DNA of 60,594 nucleotides, from contig CADCDW010000004.1 in NCBI GenBank assembly GCA_902800325.1, positions 1 to 60,594 on the forward strand. Direction: 5' to 3'. Below, piece by piece: positions 27,777-36,264 of the stretch. This DNA is from an uncultured Lachnospiraceae bacterium (lineage in GTDB: Bacteria; Bacillota; Clostridia; Lachnospirales; Lachnospiraceae). Position numbers and translations under genes: made by a program. Each line of letters begins with the position of its first letter. The first letter of the stretch is position 1. Below the pieces are notes generated by a model. The model searched no databases. It was not told the DNA's origin and saw only the letters and a list, made by a program, of their open reading frames with translations.

Positions 27777-30700
27777 ATGAAAAGAAACATGAAACTTAAA
27801 GTAACTGCATTAGTTGCGATGCTTTTTATGGCTATTGCCGTAACTTTCTTGTCTTTCTCTCATGCGGATGAGGATATACAAGATGATTCGTTGCTTACAG
27901 CTGATGCTACAACTGCGGTTGATGTTGGTTCAAAGACTAATATTGATTACATAATTATGAACTCAAACTCAACAGACCCTGATGTTGATCCGCATTATAA
28001 TATTGTGGAGATATATTCAGATACAGCTTCTGGTTTGGAAGGTTTTGCAGAAAATCTTGATTTTGAAAAATATGTCATAGATGGTTATTCAACACTTGGT
28101 GAAGCCATGAAGGGTGGAATGGTAAACTATAAGGCATATAAAACAACATCAATTACAAATGATAGTGAAGCTGAACTTATTGAAATATCTAATGCTGATC
28201 TTATATATCTAAATCAAGGCGATGTACCATTTGGAGTGGGAAATGATATATGTGAAAAGCTATATGATATATTGCATACTTATGCAGTTGGTGATTATAA
28301 GCCACTTATTATCAATAATGAAAGTAAATCTGGTGATAATAGTGAGGATGATACAAATACTCAGGAATCTATGGCTACATTGGCAATAGATGTTTTTTAC
28401 AGGGGTATGTATTATTATACTTTTGCATGGGATACATCTAAACAGTCTGTAGATGATTTTCTTACACATAATAATGGTTCTATGTATCTTGGTATAAATG
28501 GTAGGACACAGGAAGCAAAGAATAAGTGGACTACTCTTGTTAGTGAAGAAAGAGATACTGATGGTAAAGTTATAAAAGATGCTGAAGGTAATACTAATGT
28601 CCTTGATACTAAGAAGATGGCAAAGTTCCTTGTTTTAAGTGGCGAAGGTACTGCTGAAAAGAAAATGAGAGAGGAGCTTATACCAAGCACATTGGAAGAA
28701 TATAGTGTTTCAGGTTATCGCTCTGTTGAGTCAGAAGATGAATATACTTTGCCGACAGGTTCTAAATCAAAAATATACAGGACTGAAAATGAAGATGGAA
28801 GTAGTACAAAAATAAAAACATCTATTTATAATGCAAAATACACAACTCCTGATTTGATTCAGGTGGATGAAACAACTCTTGCAGATATAGAAGCCGGAAC
28901 TGTTGATTTGGGAGCTTATGATTTTATATTGATTGATGAAACTGCTGTTGGTGACATTTCAACCGATGCATACAATAAGTTGGCAGGTGCTATGTATGCA
29001 AGTGTAAGTATTGTTTATCCGGCAACTATGGGGGTTGCAGTTACTTCAACAAGTACAACTTCTCATATAGATAATCAGGAATATAATTATATTGAATTGT
29101 ACTATATGGTTGCGACAGCTGATAATCTTGCCAGATATGATAACATAATGGTTACAAGCAAGAAAGAGATTGATACTATTATAGCAGGTAAGGAGACAGG
29201 AGCTGGAGCTATAGCAACTCTTATTAATAAGTCAACTTACAGAGGAATAGGTGGTAAGGGTAGTTCTTCAAGTATGTATACGGTACTTGAAATACAACCA
29301 TGTTATCCTATAGATACTAATTTGGCAGAGAGCACTATAGGTGGAAAGGTAAAGGGGGTATATTATACCATTCCTGCCAATGTAGTTAATGATGTTGATA
29401 AGGAAAAACTCCCAAGAGATGAAAATGGTAATATTGTTGTTGAGTATTATGATTGGGAGTTATCTAAGAATAAGATAGCAGATGCAGTAGGTATTGATCC
29501 AAGTCAGGTTAATATTGTGCATATGTCTACAGAGGAGCTCGCTGCAAGTAAAGAACCAATTCTTGGAAATTATGATTTGGTTTATATCGGAGGCAATACA
29601 AGTGCATTTAAGACTGATTTAGATAAATGGCAAAGTATTGCTAACGTTGGAGGTAAAGGTAATAATGTAGGTAAAATTGGTGTAAATTCTACTGGTAAGT
29701 TGCATTTGCCTATATACACTATGTATTCGCATAACGGCGATATGGTTATTATTGATTCGGGTCCATTCGCTTCGGGTACAAGAGGAAATGGAACGCCGGT
29801 TCCTAAGGTTAAAGTTAACGGGACCTATCAGGATACGTTTGCATTATTAAATGGTAATGACATATCATTTGATAGACTTGAAGAACTTAAAGATTATGTT
29901 GATAAAGGTATGCCGCTTATAGTGGAAGAAAGTGCTGCAACTGCATATGAGAGTGTTGTAAAAAATGGATATTTACAAAATGATCTTGATCCAGATTCTA
30001 ATATGTGTAAGTTCTTTAAGTATTGTAATGATAAAGATTATATTACTGAAACTGGAGAAACAAGTGATAAGTCTAAAACAGTTCTTTGGAAAGTTAAAAA
30101 TACATCTGATGATGGATTGTTTAGCTCTGATGTAGGTTTAAAAGTGAATACTTTGGTAAAGGAATCTTATACTAGGCCAAAGCTAACAGTTACTTCTATG
30201 CCGGTTGTGTATAATTTCTATGATAAGAGCACAAGACTCGAGGACTCAAATCTTAAGTTCGTTTTTGAGGTAGCTGGTTCGTCAGATTATGAAACTAAAT
30301 TTTATATAGATGATGATGCAAACAGCTTGTTTGAGCCTACTGAAGATATGACAGATAGTGCAGACGAAGTAACAAAAAATTCGTTAAAGATTACATTAAA
30401 CAACTTCTTTGGCCCTGTTTATTGGAAACTTGAAGTGAAAGATAAAGACTCTGATATTACATCATATGTTACAGGTCTTTCTTATATCAAGAATACTTCA
30501 GGTGCAAAACAAACAGTAAGAATTCTTCAGATTATGCCTGGTTATTCTACTGTTGATAATGGAAAGACGGTGGCTAAAGTTAAAGGTCAGTATACTACGT
30601 CTTCTCCAGAAGGTGCTCAAGGTGAGGATACGCTTTTCTTCTGCCCTGTATGTCAGAGAGGTTTTGAGTTATACGAGTATTATCCTATAGCTAATACTAA

Positions 30701-32936
30701 TTCACATATCGGTATGTGGTATTATGGTACAGGAGCATATGAACAGAGCAGTACTAATCCTAATGAATCAAGGACTTCTCAGAAACCATATCTTGGAAAA
30801 CATGAGCATGTATTTGGTATTCCGTGGTATGATAGTACGCTTTCTGTTGATGGATATACAGGTATAGATGATTGGTCAACAAATCTTGCTGATGACGTAA
30901 GTGATTTGTATGATTTTGATCTTGACATAATGACTCGTAGTGACTTTGAACAGAAAGCTGTTGATATTGCAAAGGCATATGATTTTAGTGCTTTGAGTAT
31001 TGATGAAAAAAATAGCATTGTTAATTCTTATTCGATTGATGCTAGTGATTCAAATTATGTGGAGTGGACTAAACTTACAGATGTAGATGCAAAGCTTAAA
31101 TTTATTACACAGAGACACTATGAAGATTTAGCAGACGATGAATATCAACTTTATCTTGATGCCAAGGCGGAGGCTGATGCTTTAATTCCAGCATTGGATG
31201 CAGAACTTGATTTTGTAGTAAGCGAAGATGTTGGAGGCTTTGGAAAGGATTTAAGTCTTGTTCAAAAGACTAAGAATTACGCTGATATCTTTTCAGCAGT
31301 TAATAGTTCAGGTAGTGGTAGTATGCGCTATCAATATATGCATAACTCTCAGCTTAGTGCGTTGGCAAATGCATATTTTGATTACAGAGACAAGAAAGAT
31401 ATAGAAATAACGCATCATCAATTATATAAGGATTACTTGAGATATACACATCCTGATAACTGGTTGGCAGGGTCGTATGATATGATTGTAATTGGTGCAT
31501 CTGACAATTTTGCGCTGGATGATATATCTAATCCGCAGGCTTTGGCAGATTTAAAGGATTATATAGATCCTGAGAAGTATAATGGAAATATGCTTTTGTT
31601 CCACGGAGTCCTTTCACCATATGTTGATTCAGGAGCTGCAAGTTTTACTGCTACACTTAGAGAATACTTTGGTATGGATAAGAACAGAGGTCTTTCAAAT
31701 GATAATCCTAAGGCTGGTGAGTATTATGTCAATTATACTTCGTCTGATCCTGATAGGTATTTTATGACTAATCTTTCATTCAAGCCTATTACGGAAAATG
31801 GTAGGTTTGGAACATGGAGTAAAGATTTGTTTGAAGATCTTTCCTTTGGTAGTTATGCTTATTCGCTTCGACCAACAAAGTATTTGACAAAGGTTGCTTA
31901 CACCGATGCGGTTAATTTATCGTTTTCCAACCCTGGAATATCACAGTATAAATATGCGGTATCTGATTATACAACTATTTCTCAGTACTCGAGAAGCTCA
32001 AATGCTGACTATATGACTAATTTAAAAGCTGAAAAGAGTGGAATGAATTTTGGTACCGATAAAGCATCGCAAAATAATGTAGGTATTGTAACACAGTATC
32101 CATTTACACTAAGTGATGAACTCAATATATCTCCTACGCATCCACAGGAGTATGCACTTGAGTTAGATAATTCTCAAATGACAGTATGGTATTCACTTGC
32201 TGGTGGTACAAATGAAGCTAAACAGCATGGTAATAGTGGTTATTATTCGAATTCGTCTCTTTATGCAGCATCAAGAAATGATGGAGGAGATAATTACTTC
32301 ATTTACTCATTTGGAAATGTTAACTATTGTGGTGCCGGTCATGCAAAGGTAACAGGTGTAGGTGTAGATAATAATGATGAGCGTAGGCTTTATATCAATA
32401 TTATAGTTAACTCAGTTAGAAAGTCTGTTAAGCAACCGGGTATTAATGTTTATGATTACAAGACAAATAATAAAAAGAGTAAAGATGGAACCAACTATTT
32501 AATCGAGGTTAAGAATGATGATGATTGGCCAGAGTTTAGTTTTAATGCAACGGTTGATACATCTTCTGATCCAGAGAATAAATTAGAGCGTGTAAGGATT
32601 TACTATGATTTGGATTTTCTGACTGCAACAGGAAACAAGGATGCATATGTAAATGATAAATATCATATACTTATAGCTGATATGAGTAAGGATAAGAATG
32701 GTAATCCGCTTAAATCTGGAACCATATATGATGTTGGTAGGGAGTTGGCGTTATTGCAGCTTAAACCAGAATATTTCGAACCATATAATCAGGAATACAC
32801 ATATATAGTTATTGAGGTAACTGATTCATTGGGTAATATAGCTTACCAGCGTATCAAGATTAAGCTTTTGCCATACTTGTTCGAGATGACTCAAAATAAT
32901 ATTAATCAGGTTATTGACATGATTGATAAGATTTAA
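27777..32936 (+). CDS. Giant secreted protein with three related modules, probable pilus-associated surface protein
   Basis: This is a 1719-residue protein with a Sec signal peptide (basic start, hydrophobic core VTALVAMLFMAIAVTFLSF, likely cut after SHA near residue 30) and no obvious anchor. A similar beta-strand opening recurs: YNIVEIYSD (about 62), YTVLEIQPCYPI (about 501) and VRILQIMPGY (about 914). Each is followed by an acidic-end strand of the type ADLIYLNQGD (140), YDLVYIGGN (598) or YDMIVIGASD (1233). This pattern suggests repeated Rossmann- or glutamine-amidotransferase-like modules and resembles DUF5057 proteins, as far as I recall that family. A CPVC then H-H cluster (about 954-1015) could bind zinc. 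As last gene of the pilus locus it may be a tip adhesin. That is inference. Confidence 0.6.
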   Translation: MKRNMKLKVTALVAMLFMAIAVTFLSFSHADEDIQDDSLLTADATTAVDVGSKTNIDYIIMNSNSTDPDVDPHYNIVEIYSDTASGLEGFAENLDFEKYVIDGYSTLGEAMKGGMVNYKAYKTTSITNDSEAELIEISNADLIYLNQGDVPFGVGNDICEKLYDILHTYAVGDYKPLIINNESKSGDNSEDDTNTQESMATLAIDVFYRGMYYYTFAWDTSKQSVDDFLTHNNGSMYLGINGRTQEAKNKWTTLVSEERDTDGKVIKDAEGNTNVLDTKKMAKFLVLSGEGTAEKKMREELIPSTLEEYSVSGYRSVESEDEYTLPTGSKSKIYRTENEDGSSTKIKTSIYNAKYTTPDLIQVDETTLADIEAGTVDLGAYDFILIDETAVGDISTDAYNKLAGAMYASVSIVYPATMGVAVTSTSTTSHIDNQEYNYIELYYMVATADNLARYDNIMVTSKKEIDTIIAGKETGAGAIATLINKSTYRGIGGKGSSSSMYTVLEIQPCYPIDTNLAESTIGGKVKGVYYTIPANVVNDVDKEKLPRDENGNIVVEYYDWELSKNKIADAVGIDPSQVNIVHMSTEELAASKEPILGNYDLVYIGGNTSAFKTDLDKWQSIANVGGKGNNVGKIGVNSTGKLHLPIYTMYSHNGDMVIIDSGPFASGTRGNGTPVPKVKVNGTYQDTFALLNGNDISFDRLEELKDYVDKGMPLIVEESAATAYESVVKNGYLQNDLDPDSNMCKFFKYCNDKDYITETGETSDKSKTVLWKVKNTSDDGLFSSDVGLKVNTLVKESYTRPKLTVTSMPVVYNFYDKSTRLEDSNLKFVFEVAGSSDYETKFYIDDDANSLFEPTEDMTDSADEVTKNSLKITLNNFFGPVYWKLEVKDKDSDITSYVTGLSYIKNTSGAKQTVRILQIMPGYSTVDNGKTVAKVKGQYTTSSPEGAQGEDTLFFCPVCQRGFELYEYYPIANTNSHIGMWYYGTGAYEQSSTNPNESRTSQKPYLGKHEHVFGIPWYDSTLSVDGYTGIDDWSTNLADDVSDLYDFDLDIMTRSDFEQKAVDIAKAYDFSALSIDEKNSIVNSYSIDASDSNYVEWTKLTDVDAKLKFITQRHYEDLADDEYQLYLDAKAEADALIPALDAELDFVVSEDVGGFGKDLSLVQKTKNYADIFSAVNSSGSGSMRYQYMHNSQLSALANAYFDYRDKKDIEITHHQLYKDYLRYTHPDNWLAGSYDMIVIGASDNFALDDISNPQALADLKDYIDPEKYNGNMLLFHGVLSPYVDSGAASFTATLREYFGMDKNRGLSNDNPKAGEYYVNYTSSDPDRYFMTNLSFKPITENGRFGTWSKDLFEDLSFGSYAYSLRPTKYLTKVAYTDAVNLSFSNPGISQYKYAVSDYTTISQYSRSSNADYMTNLKAEKSGMNFGTDKASQNNVGIVTQYPFTLSDELNISPTHPQEYALELDNSQMTVWYSLAGGTNEAKQHGNSGYYSNSSLYAASRNDGGDNYFIYSFGNVNYCGAGHAKVTGVGVDNNDERRLYINIIVNSVRKSVKQPGINVYDYKTNNKKSKDGTNYLIEVKNDDDWPEFSFNATVDTSSDPENKLERVRIYYDLDFLTATGNKDAYVNDKYHILIADMSKDKNGNPLKSGTIYDVGRELALLQLKPEYFEPYNQEYTYIVIEVTDSLGNIAYQRIKIKLLPYLFEMTQNNINQVIDMIDKI

Positions 32937-32947
32937 ATTTAAAATAG

Positions 32948-32986
32948 ATATCCCCTTTATGAGATCATAAAGGGGATATTTTTTTG
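32948..32986 (+). terminator. Strong terminator closing the type IV pilus locus
   Basis: A 14-bp perfect stem (32948-32961 with 32966-32979, four-base loop AGAT) runs directly into TTTTTTT. Confidence 0.92.
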
Positions 32987-33025
32987 ATTTGATAGATAAG
33001 TTATGATTGATAAGTTAAAAATAGA

Positions 33026-34048
33026 TTAAATATTTATTTTTTTAATCATATTTGTCAATTCTTCAACTTTTTTTGTTAATATGGCAATAGTTTCGTCTTT
33101 TTCACTTAATTTGTCGAAAAACTCAGCAGTGACCTGATCTCTAACTTCAGCAGTGACCTGATCTCTAACTTCAGCAGTGACTTGATCTCTAACTTCAGCA
33201 GTGACCTGATCTCTAACTTCAGCAGTGACCTGATCTCTTAGTTCTTCTTTAACTTCAGCAGTGACCTGATCTCTTAATTCTTCTTTTGCTGCCCAAAATA
33301 TTCTGTCAGCTTCTGTAACTATTACATTTCCGCCCATTTTATTCATCAACTCCTTTTCATTGATATTTCCGTTTGCTACATGCCTTATAATCATTTTTAT
33401 ATAATTTCGCAGGTTTTCATATGCATATCCATCAATTAAAGATTTGTCAACAGCATTTTTTAGGAATGAAATATAATAATCAAGATCTCTCTTTACTTCT
33501 TTTAATTCTGTTTTACCTGCATTTTCATCCTTAATTATACTTTAATATCTTAGTACATAGAATGGTATAAGCACATATAGTTTCTTCTCAATTATTTCTT
33601 CTTTTGTAAAATTGCTAAGTAAGATATTGTCTGCATCATATCTAACTGTTTCACCGTTAGGAAAAATAAAAGTAATTTCAGTTTTTTTAGGTGTTTCAGA
33701 ATTACATCTTATGTAGATAACAGAGTAGAGTGGCATATTTATTGTAAGTTTTCCGTTCTCGATAATTGCTTCCTGTCTCGCAGTTAAAAATGTGTATTCG
33801 GCAATTCTTAAAGCCATTGAACCATCATTATAACTTTGACATTCAAGAAGATATTTATCGTCTCTTATCTTAATAATAAAGTCAGATATCTTTCTCTCTA
33901 CATCCGGTGTATCTTTTGATTCATAAGAATTTGTTATATATTCATCGGTTGGTAATAGTTCAAAGACTTCATCTAAAGAATAATCTTTGTCGAATTTGTA
34001 GTTTAATAAAGGTATAAAAAGTTTGGTATCAGTATAAACATTATTTTA
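33026..34048 (-). pseudogene. Broken Rpn/PD-(D/E)XK nuclease-transposase family gene
   Basis: On the minus strand one frame encodes a member of the Rpn-type nuclease family common in Lachnospiraceae. From about 34,045 it reads NNVYTDTKLFIPLLNYKF, then SLDEVFELLPTDEYITNS. The nuclease core follows: DFIIKIRDD, then YLLECQSYNDGSMALR, with the D and ExQ catalytic residues. Then come RIAEYTFLTARQEAII and, later, an RDQVTAEV repeat and a coiled-coil end. It has no start codon (a stop precedes NNVY at 34046-34048) and an in-frame TAA at 33542-33544 after FYVLRY, beyond which the frame continues unbroken. Both lesions make a working protein unlikely. The longest intact pieces are 33542-33817 and 33026-33394. 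Confidence 0.8.
33124..33279. repeat. 24-bp in-frame tandem repeat inside the Rpn pseudogene
   Basis: Copies begin at 33124, 33148, 33172, 33196 and 33220, with a sixth at 33256 after a 12-base insertion. They encode the eight-residue unit RDQVTAEV. One copy differs by a single base. Near-identity at DNA level points to recent expansion by slippage. Confidence 0.9.
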
Positions 34049-34076
34049 TTGATTATATATTTTAAAGGGGTATAAT
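34049..34076 (+). promoter_or_regulatory. SigA-type promoter of pepP
   Basis: TTGATT (34049-34054) is 16 bases from TATAAT (34071-34076), 33 bases before the start codon. It overlaps the 5' remnant of the nuclease pseudogene. Confidence 0.65.
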
Positions 34077-34109
34077 AAGTATATCAATTATTTAACGAGG
34101 TTTACTAAT

Positions 34110-35270
34110 ATGGACAGAATTTATAATCTTATGAAAAAGTTTAAGATGAATGCAATAATTCTTACGGACGGATACAATATTCATTATCTTTCCGGATACA
34201 GCGGACATACGGGTATGGCACTTATAACATTAAAGCATAAGCGTATTTTAACAGATTCAAGATATACAGAGCAGGCGTCAATAGAGGCGTCGGATTTTGA
34301 AGTGATTGATATAAAATCAGAGGGGTATGCTAAATGTATAAACAGCCTGCTTGTCGAAGAATTTTATCCTACAGCAAAAGATAGTGATAATGAAAATTGT
34401 ACACCTGATATGGTGGATAACCAGTGTAAAACCTGTGCAAACACTGTGTGTAAAGGCAATACTTTACGTGTCGGTTTTGAAAATGAAGAAATATCCTATA
34501 AACAATTCAAACAGTTTATGGATATACTTGATGATCGAATCGGTCTGATGCCACTTGATGACAAAATTAATAGTTTAAGACGTATAAAAACCGAATCTGA
34601 GATAGAAAAGATTGCTATGGCAGAGCATATCGGAGATATGGCATTTGAATATGTAAAAGGTCAGATTAAAACAGGTATGACTGAAGTGGAAGTTGCACTT
34701 TTGCTTGAAAACTATATGAGAGGTCATGGTGCATCCGGTCTAAGTTTTGACACCATAGCTGCTTCAGGTAAAAACTCTTCGCTACCTCATGCGGTTCCTA
34801 CTGAAAAGGTTATAGAAGAGGGCGATTTCCTTACTATGGATTTTGGATGTATATATGAGGGATATTGCTCTGATATGACCAGAACGGTTTTTATTGGTAA
34901 AGAACCAAGCGAAAAACAAAGGCATGTTTATGAAACTGTTCTTAAAGCTCAGTTAGAAGCGTTAAAGCTGATAAAACCCGGAGCGGTTTGCTCTGAAATA
35001 GATAAATGTGCAAGGGATATAATAGCTGATGCAGGTTATGGTGATTATTTTGGACATGGCTTAGGTCATAGTGTTGGACTCTTCATACATGAAGAACCTC
35101 GGCTTTCACCCAAGTGTCACGATATCCTCAAACCGGGCATAACTGTAACAGTTGAACCGGGTATCTATATCCCGGGTGAATTTGGCGTACGTATAGAGGA
35201 TCTTGTAGTCGTGACAGAAGATGGATATCGAAATCTTGCCGGTTCACCGAAAGAATTAATATGTATATAG
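34110..35270 (+). CDS. pepP: M24 family aminopeptidase, Xaa-Pro type
   Basis: This 386-residue metallopeptidase has an N-terminal creatinase-like domain (ILTDGYNIHYLSGYSG) and a pita-bread catalytic domain. The five metal ligands are visible: Asp in LTMDFGC, Asp in YCSDMTRTVF, His in GHGLGHSVGLFIHE, Glu in VTVEPGIYIPG and Glu in GVRIEDLVVV. Family members remove the N-terminal residue before proline. It matches Bacillus yqhT, which lies just upstream of efp and spoIIIA. Unusual here is a four-cysteine insertion at about residues 90-118 (CTPDMVDNQCKTC, then VC) between the two domains, absent from typical members as far as I know. Confidence 0.92.
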   Translation: MDRIYNLMKKFKMNAIILTDGYNIHYLSGYSGHTGMALITLKHKRILTDSRYTEQASIEASDFEVIDIKSEGYAKCINSLLVEEFYPTAKDSDNENCTPDMVDNQCKTCANTVCKGNTLRVGFENEEISYKQFKQFMDILDDRIGLMPLDDKINSLRRIKTESEIEKIAMAEHIGDMAFEYVKGQIKTGMTEVEVALLLENYMRGHGASGLSFDTIAASGKNSSLPHAVPTEKVIEEGDFLTMDFGCIYEGYCSDMTRTVFIGKEPSEKQRHVYETVLKAQLEALKLIKPGAVCSEIDKCARDIIADAGYGDYFGHGLGHSVGLFIHEEPRLSPKCHDILKPGITVTVEPGIYIPGEFGVRIEDLVVVTEDGYRNLAGSPKELICI

Positions 35271-35404
35271 TTACAGAAGCAGATATAAGTTATAATGCAG
35301 GAAAAGCAGAAGCTGAAAAAGCTGCTGATGAAAAATATGGGAAAATTATCGCTGAAAAAGATGCCATAATTGCTCAATTAACCAAGCAACTTCAAGCGAA
35401 ATAG
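35261..35404 (+). pseudogene. C-terminal remnant of a second Rpn-family gene
   Basis: A 47-codon frame starting inside the last codons of pepP reads IVTEADISYNAGKAEAEKAA, then a coiled-coil KIIAEKDAIIAQLTKQLQ. The opening resembles IVTEADRIFWAAKEE in the C-terminal part of the broken nuclease gene on the other side of pepP, and the end has the same coiled-coil style as that gene's tail. It has no ribosome site. I read it as the 3' scrap of a second family member on the plus strand, though expression as a small peptide cannot be excluded. Confidence 0.6.
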
Positions 35405-35442
35405 ATAGCCTTGTATTATCAAAAAATTCAACAAAAAAACAA

Positions 35443-35539
35443 GGAGATGGCATTCGTTAATAATTTTTTGTGCTAAGCAAATCGTGAGCGTCAGCGAGAT
35501 TTGCGTGTACCATAAAATATATTAACGAAAGCCATCTCC
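35443..35539. repeat. 97-bp palindromic element, MITE-like or efp terminator
   Basis: Arms 35443-35461 and 35521-35539 are inverted repeats matching at 18 of 19 positions. Inside them a second hairpin is formed by GCAAATC (35477-35483) and GATTTGC (35498-35504). On the minus strand the structure is followed by a T-rich run, so it could terminate efp. No transposase or obvious target-site duplication is seen next to it. Confidence 0.75.
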
Positions 35540-35587
35540 GTATTATACTTTAAAAATTCATATTTTGAAATATTATGCTTTGAAATA

Positions 35588-36145
35588 TTATGCTCTTGAT
35601 GAATATTCACCTGTTCTTGTGTCGATTCTTATCATATCACCCTGGTTGATGAAGAGAGGTACGTTAAGAGTAGCACCTGTCTCAACTGTACATGGCTTTG
35701 TAGCGCCTGTAGCAGTATCGCCCTTAACACCCGGTTCACACTCAGTAACAAGTAAGTCTACTGAGATAGGTGGCTCAACTGCAAATACTGAACCGTTGTG
35801 TGAAGCTATCTTACAGTTTTCATTTTCCTTTACAAATTTGAGTGCATCACCTATTACGTCAGCGTTGATAGCTATCTGATCATATGTTTCGCTATCCATG
35901 AAGTAGTATAAATCTCCATCCTGATATAAGTACTGCATTTCTTTTCTGTCAATATGAGCATTTTCAAATTTTTCTGTTGGACGGAAAGTCTTTTCTACAA
36001 CACCGCCACTCTTTATATTTTTAAGCTTTGTTCTTACAAATGCTGCGCCCTTTCCGGGTTTTACATGCTGAAATTCAATTATCTGGTAGATATTACCTTC
36101 TAACTCAATTGTTATACCGTTTTTAAAATCTCCTGCTGATACCAT
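35588..36145 (-). CDS. efp: Elongation factor P
   Basis: This 185-residue protein has the three beta-barrel domains of EF-P. Domain I starts [38 protein letters not shown], with Lys32 at the loop tip (PGKG) that enters the peptidyl-transferase centre and is modified in many bacteria. The C-terminal signature [13 protein letters not shown] is present. EF-P relieves ribosome stalling at polyproline. A strong AAGGAGG precedes the ATG. In Bacillus efp reads in the same direction as yqhT and spoIIIA, whereas here it is inverted between them. Confidence 0.97.
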   Translation of the reverse strand: MVSAGDFKNGITIELEGNIYQIIEFQHVKPGKGAAFVRTKLKNIKSGGVVEKTFRPTEKFENAHIDRKEMQYLYQDGDLYYFMDSETYDQIAINADVIGDALKFVKENENCKIASHNGSVFAVEPPISVDLLVTECEPGVKGDTATGATKPCTVETGATLNVPLFINQGDMIRIDTRTGEYSSRA

Positions 36146-36175
36146 AATTTTCCTCCTTAAAATCGCATATAACTA

Positions 36176-36204
36176 ATTTTAATATAAATATGGCTTTTTT
36201 TCAA
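36176..36204 (-). promoter_or_regulatory. SigA-type promoter of efp
   Basis: On the minus strand TTGAAA (36199-36204) is 17 bases from TAAAAT (36176-36181), 31 bases before the efp ATG. Confidence 0.65.
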
Positions 36205-36219
36205 CTGTTTTTTATAATG

Positions 36220-36247
36220 TAATATTTTTTTGTTTATTACATATATT
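36220..36247 (+). promoter_or_regulatory. Candidate SigE-type promoter of the spoIIIA operon
   Basis: TAATATT (36220-36226), 13 bases, then CATATATT (36240-36247), close to the SigE pattern (ATATT -35, CATA--T -10). It ends 17 bases before spoIIIAA, which is SigE-controlled in Bacillus. The AT-rich setting makes chance matches possible. Confidence 0.5.
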
Positions 36248-36264
36248 TAATTTAAAGGAGGTGC

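Noticed and set aside
33124-33279. 24-bp direct repeats as a CRISPR array
   Set aside because: The units are contiguous with no spacers and are in frame within a protein-coding remnant.
35261-35404. Independent small regulatory peptide gene
   Set aside because: It begins inside the pepP stop region with no ribosome site and resembles the end of the Rpn-family protein, so a remnant is more likely.
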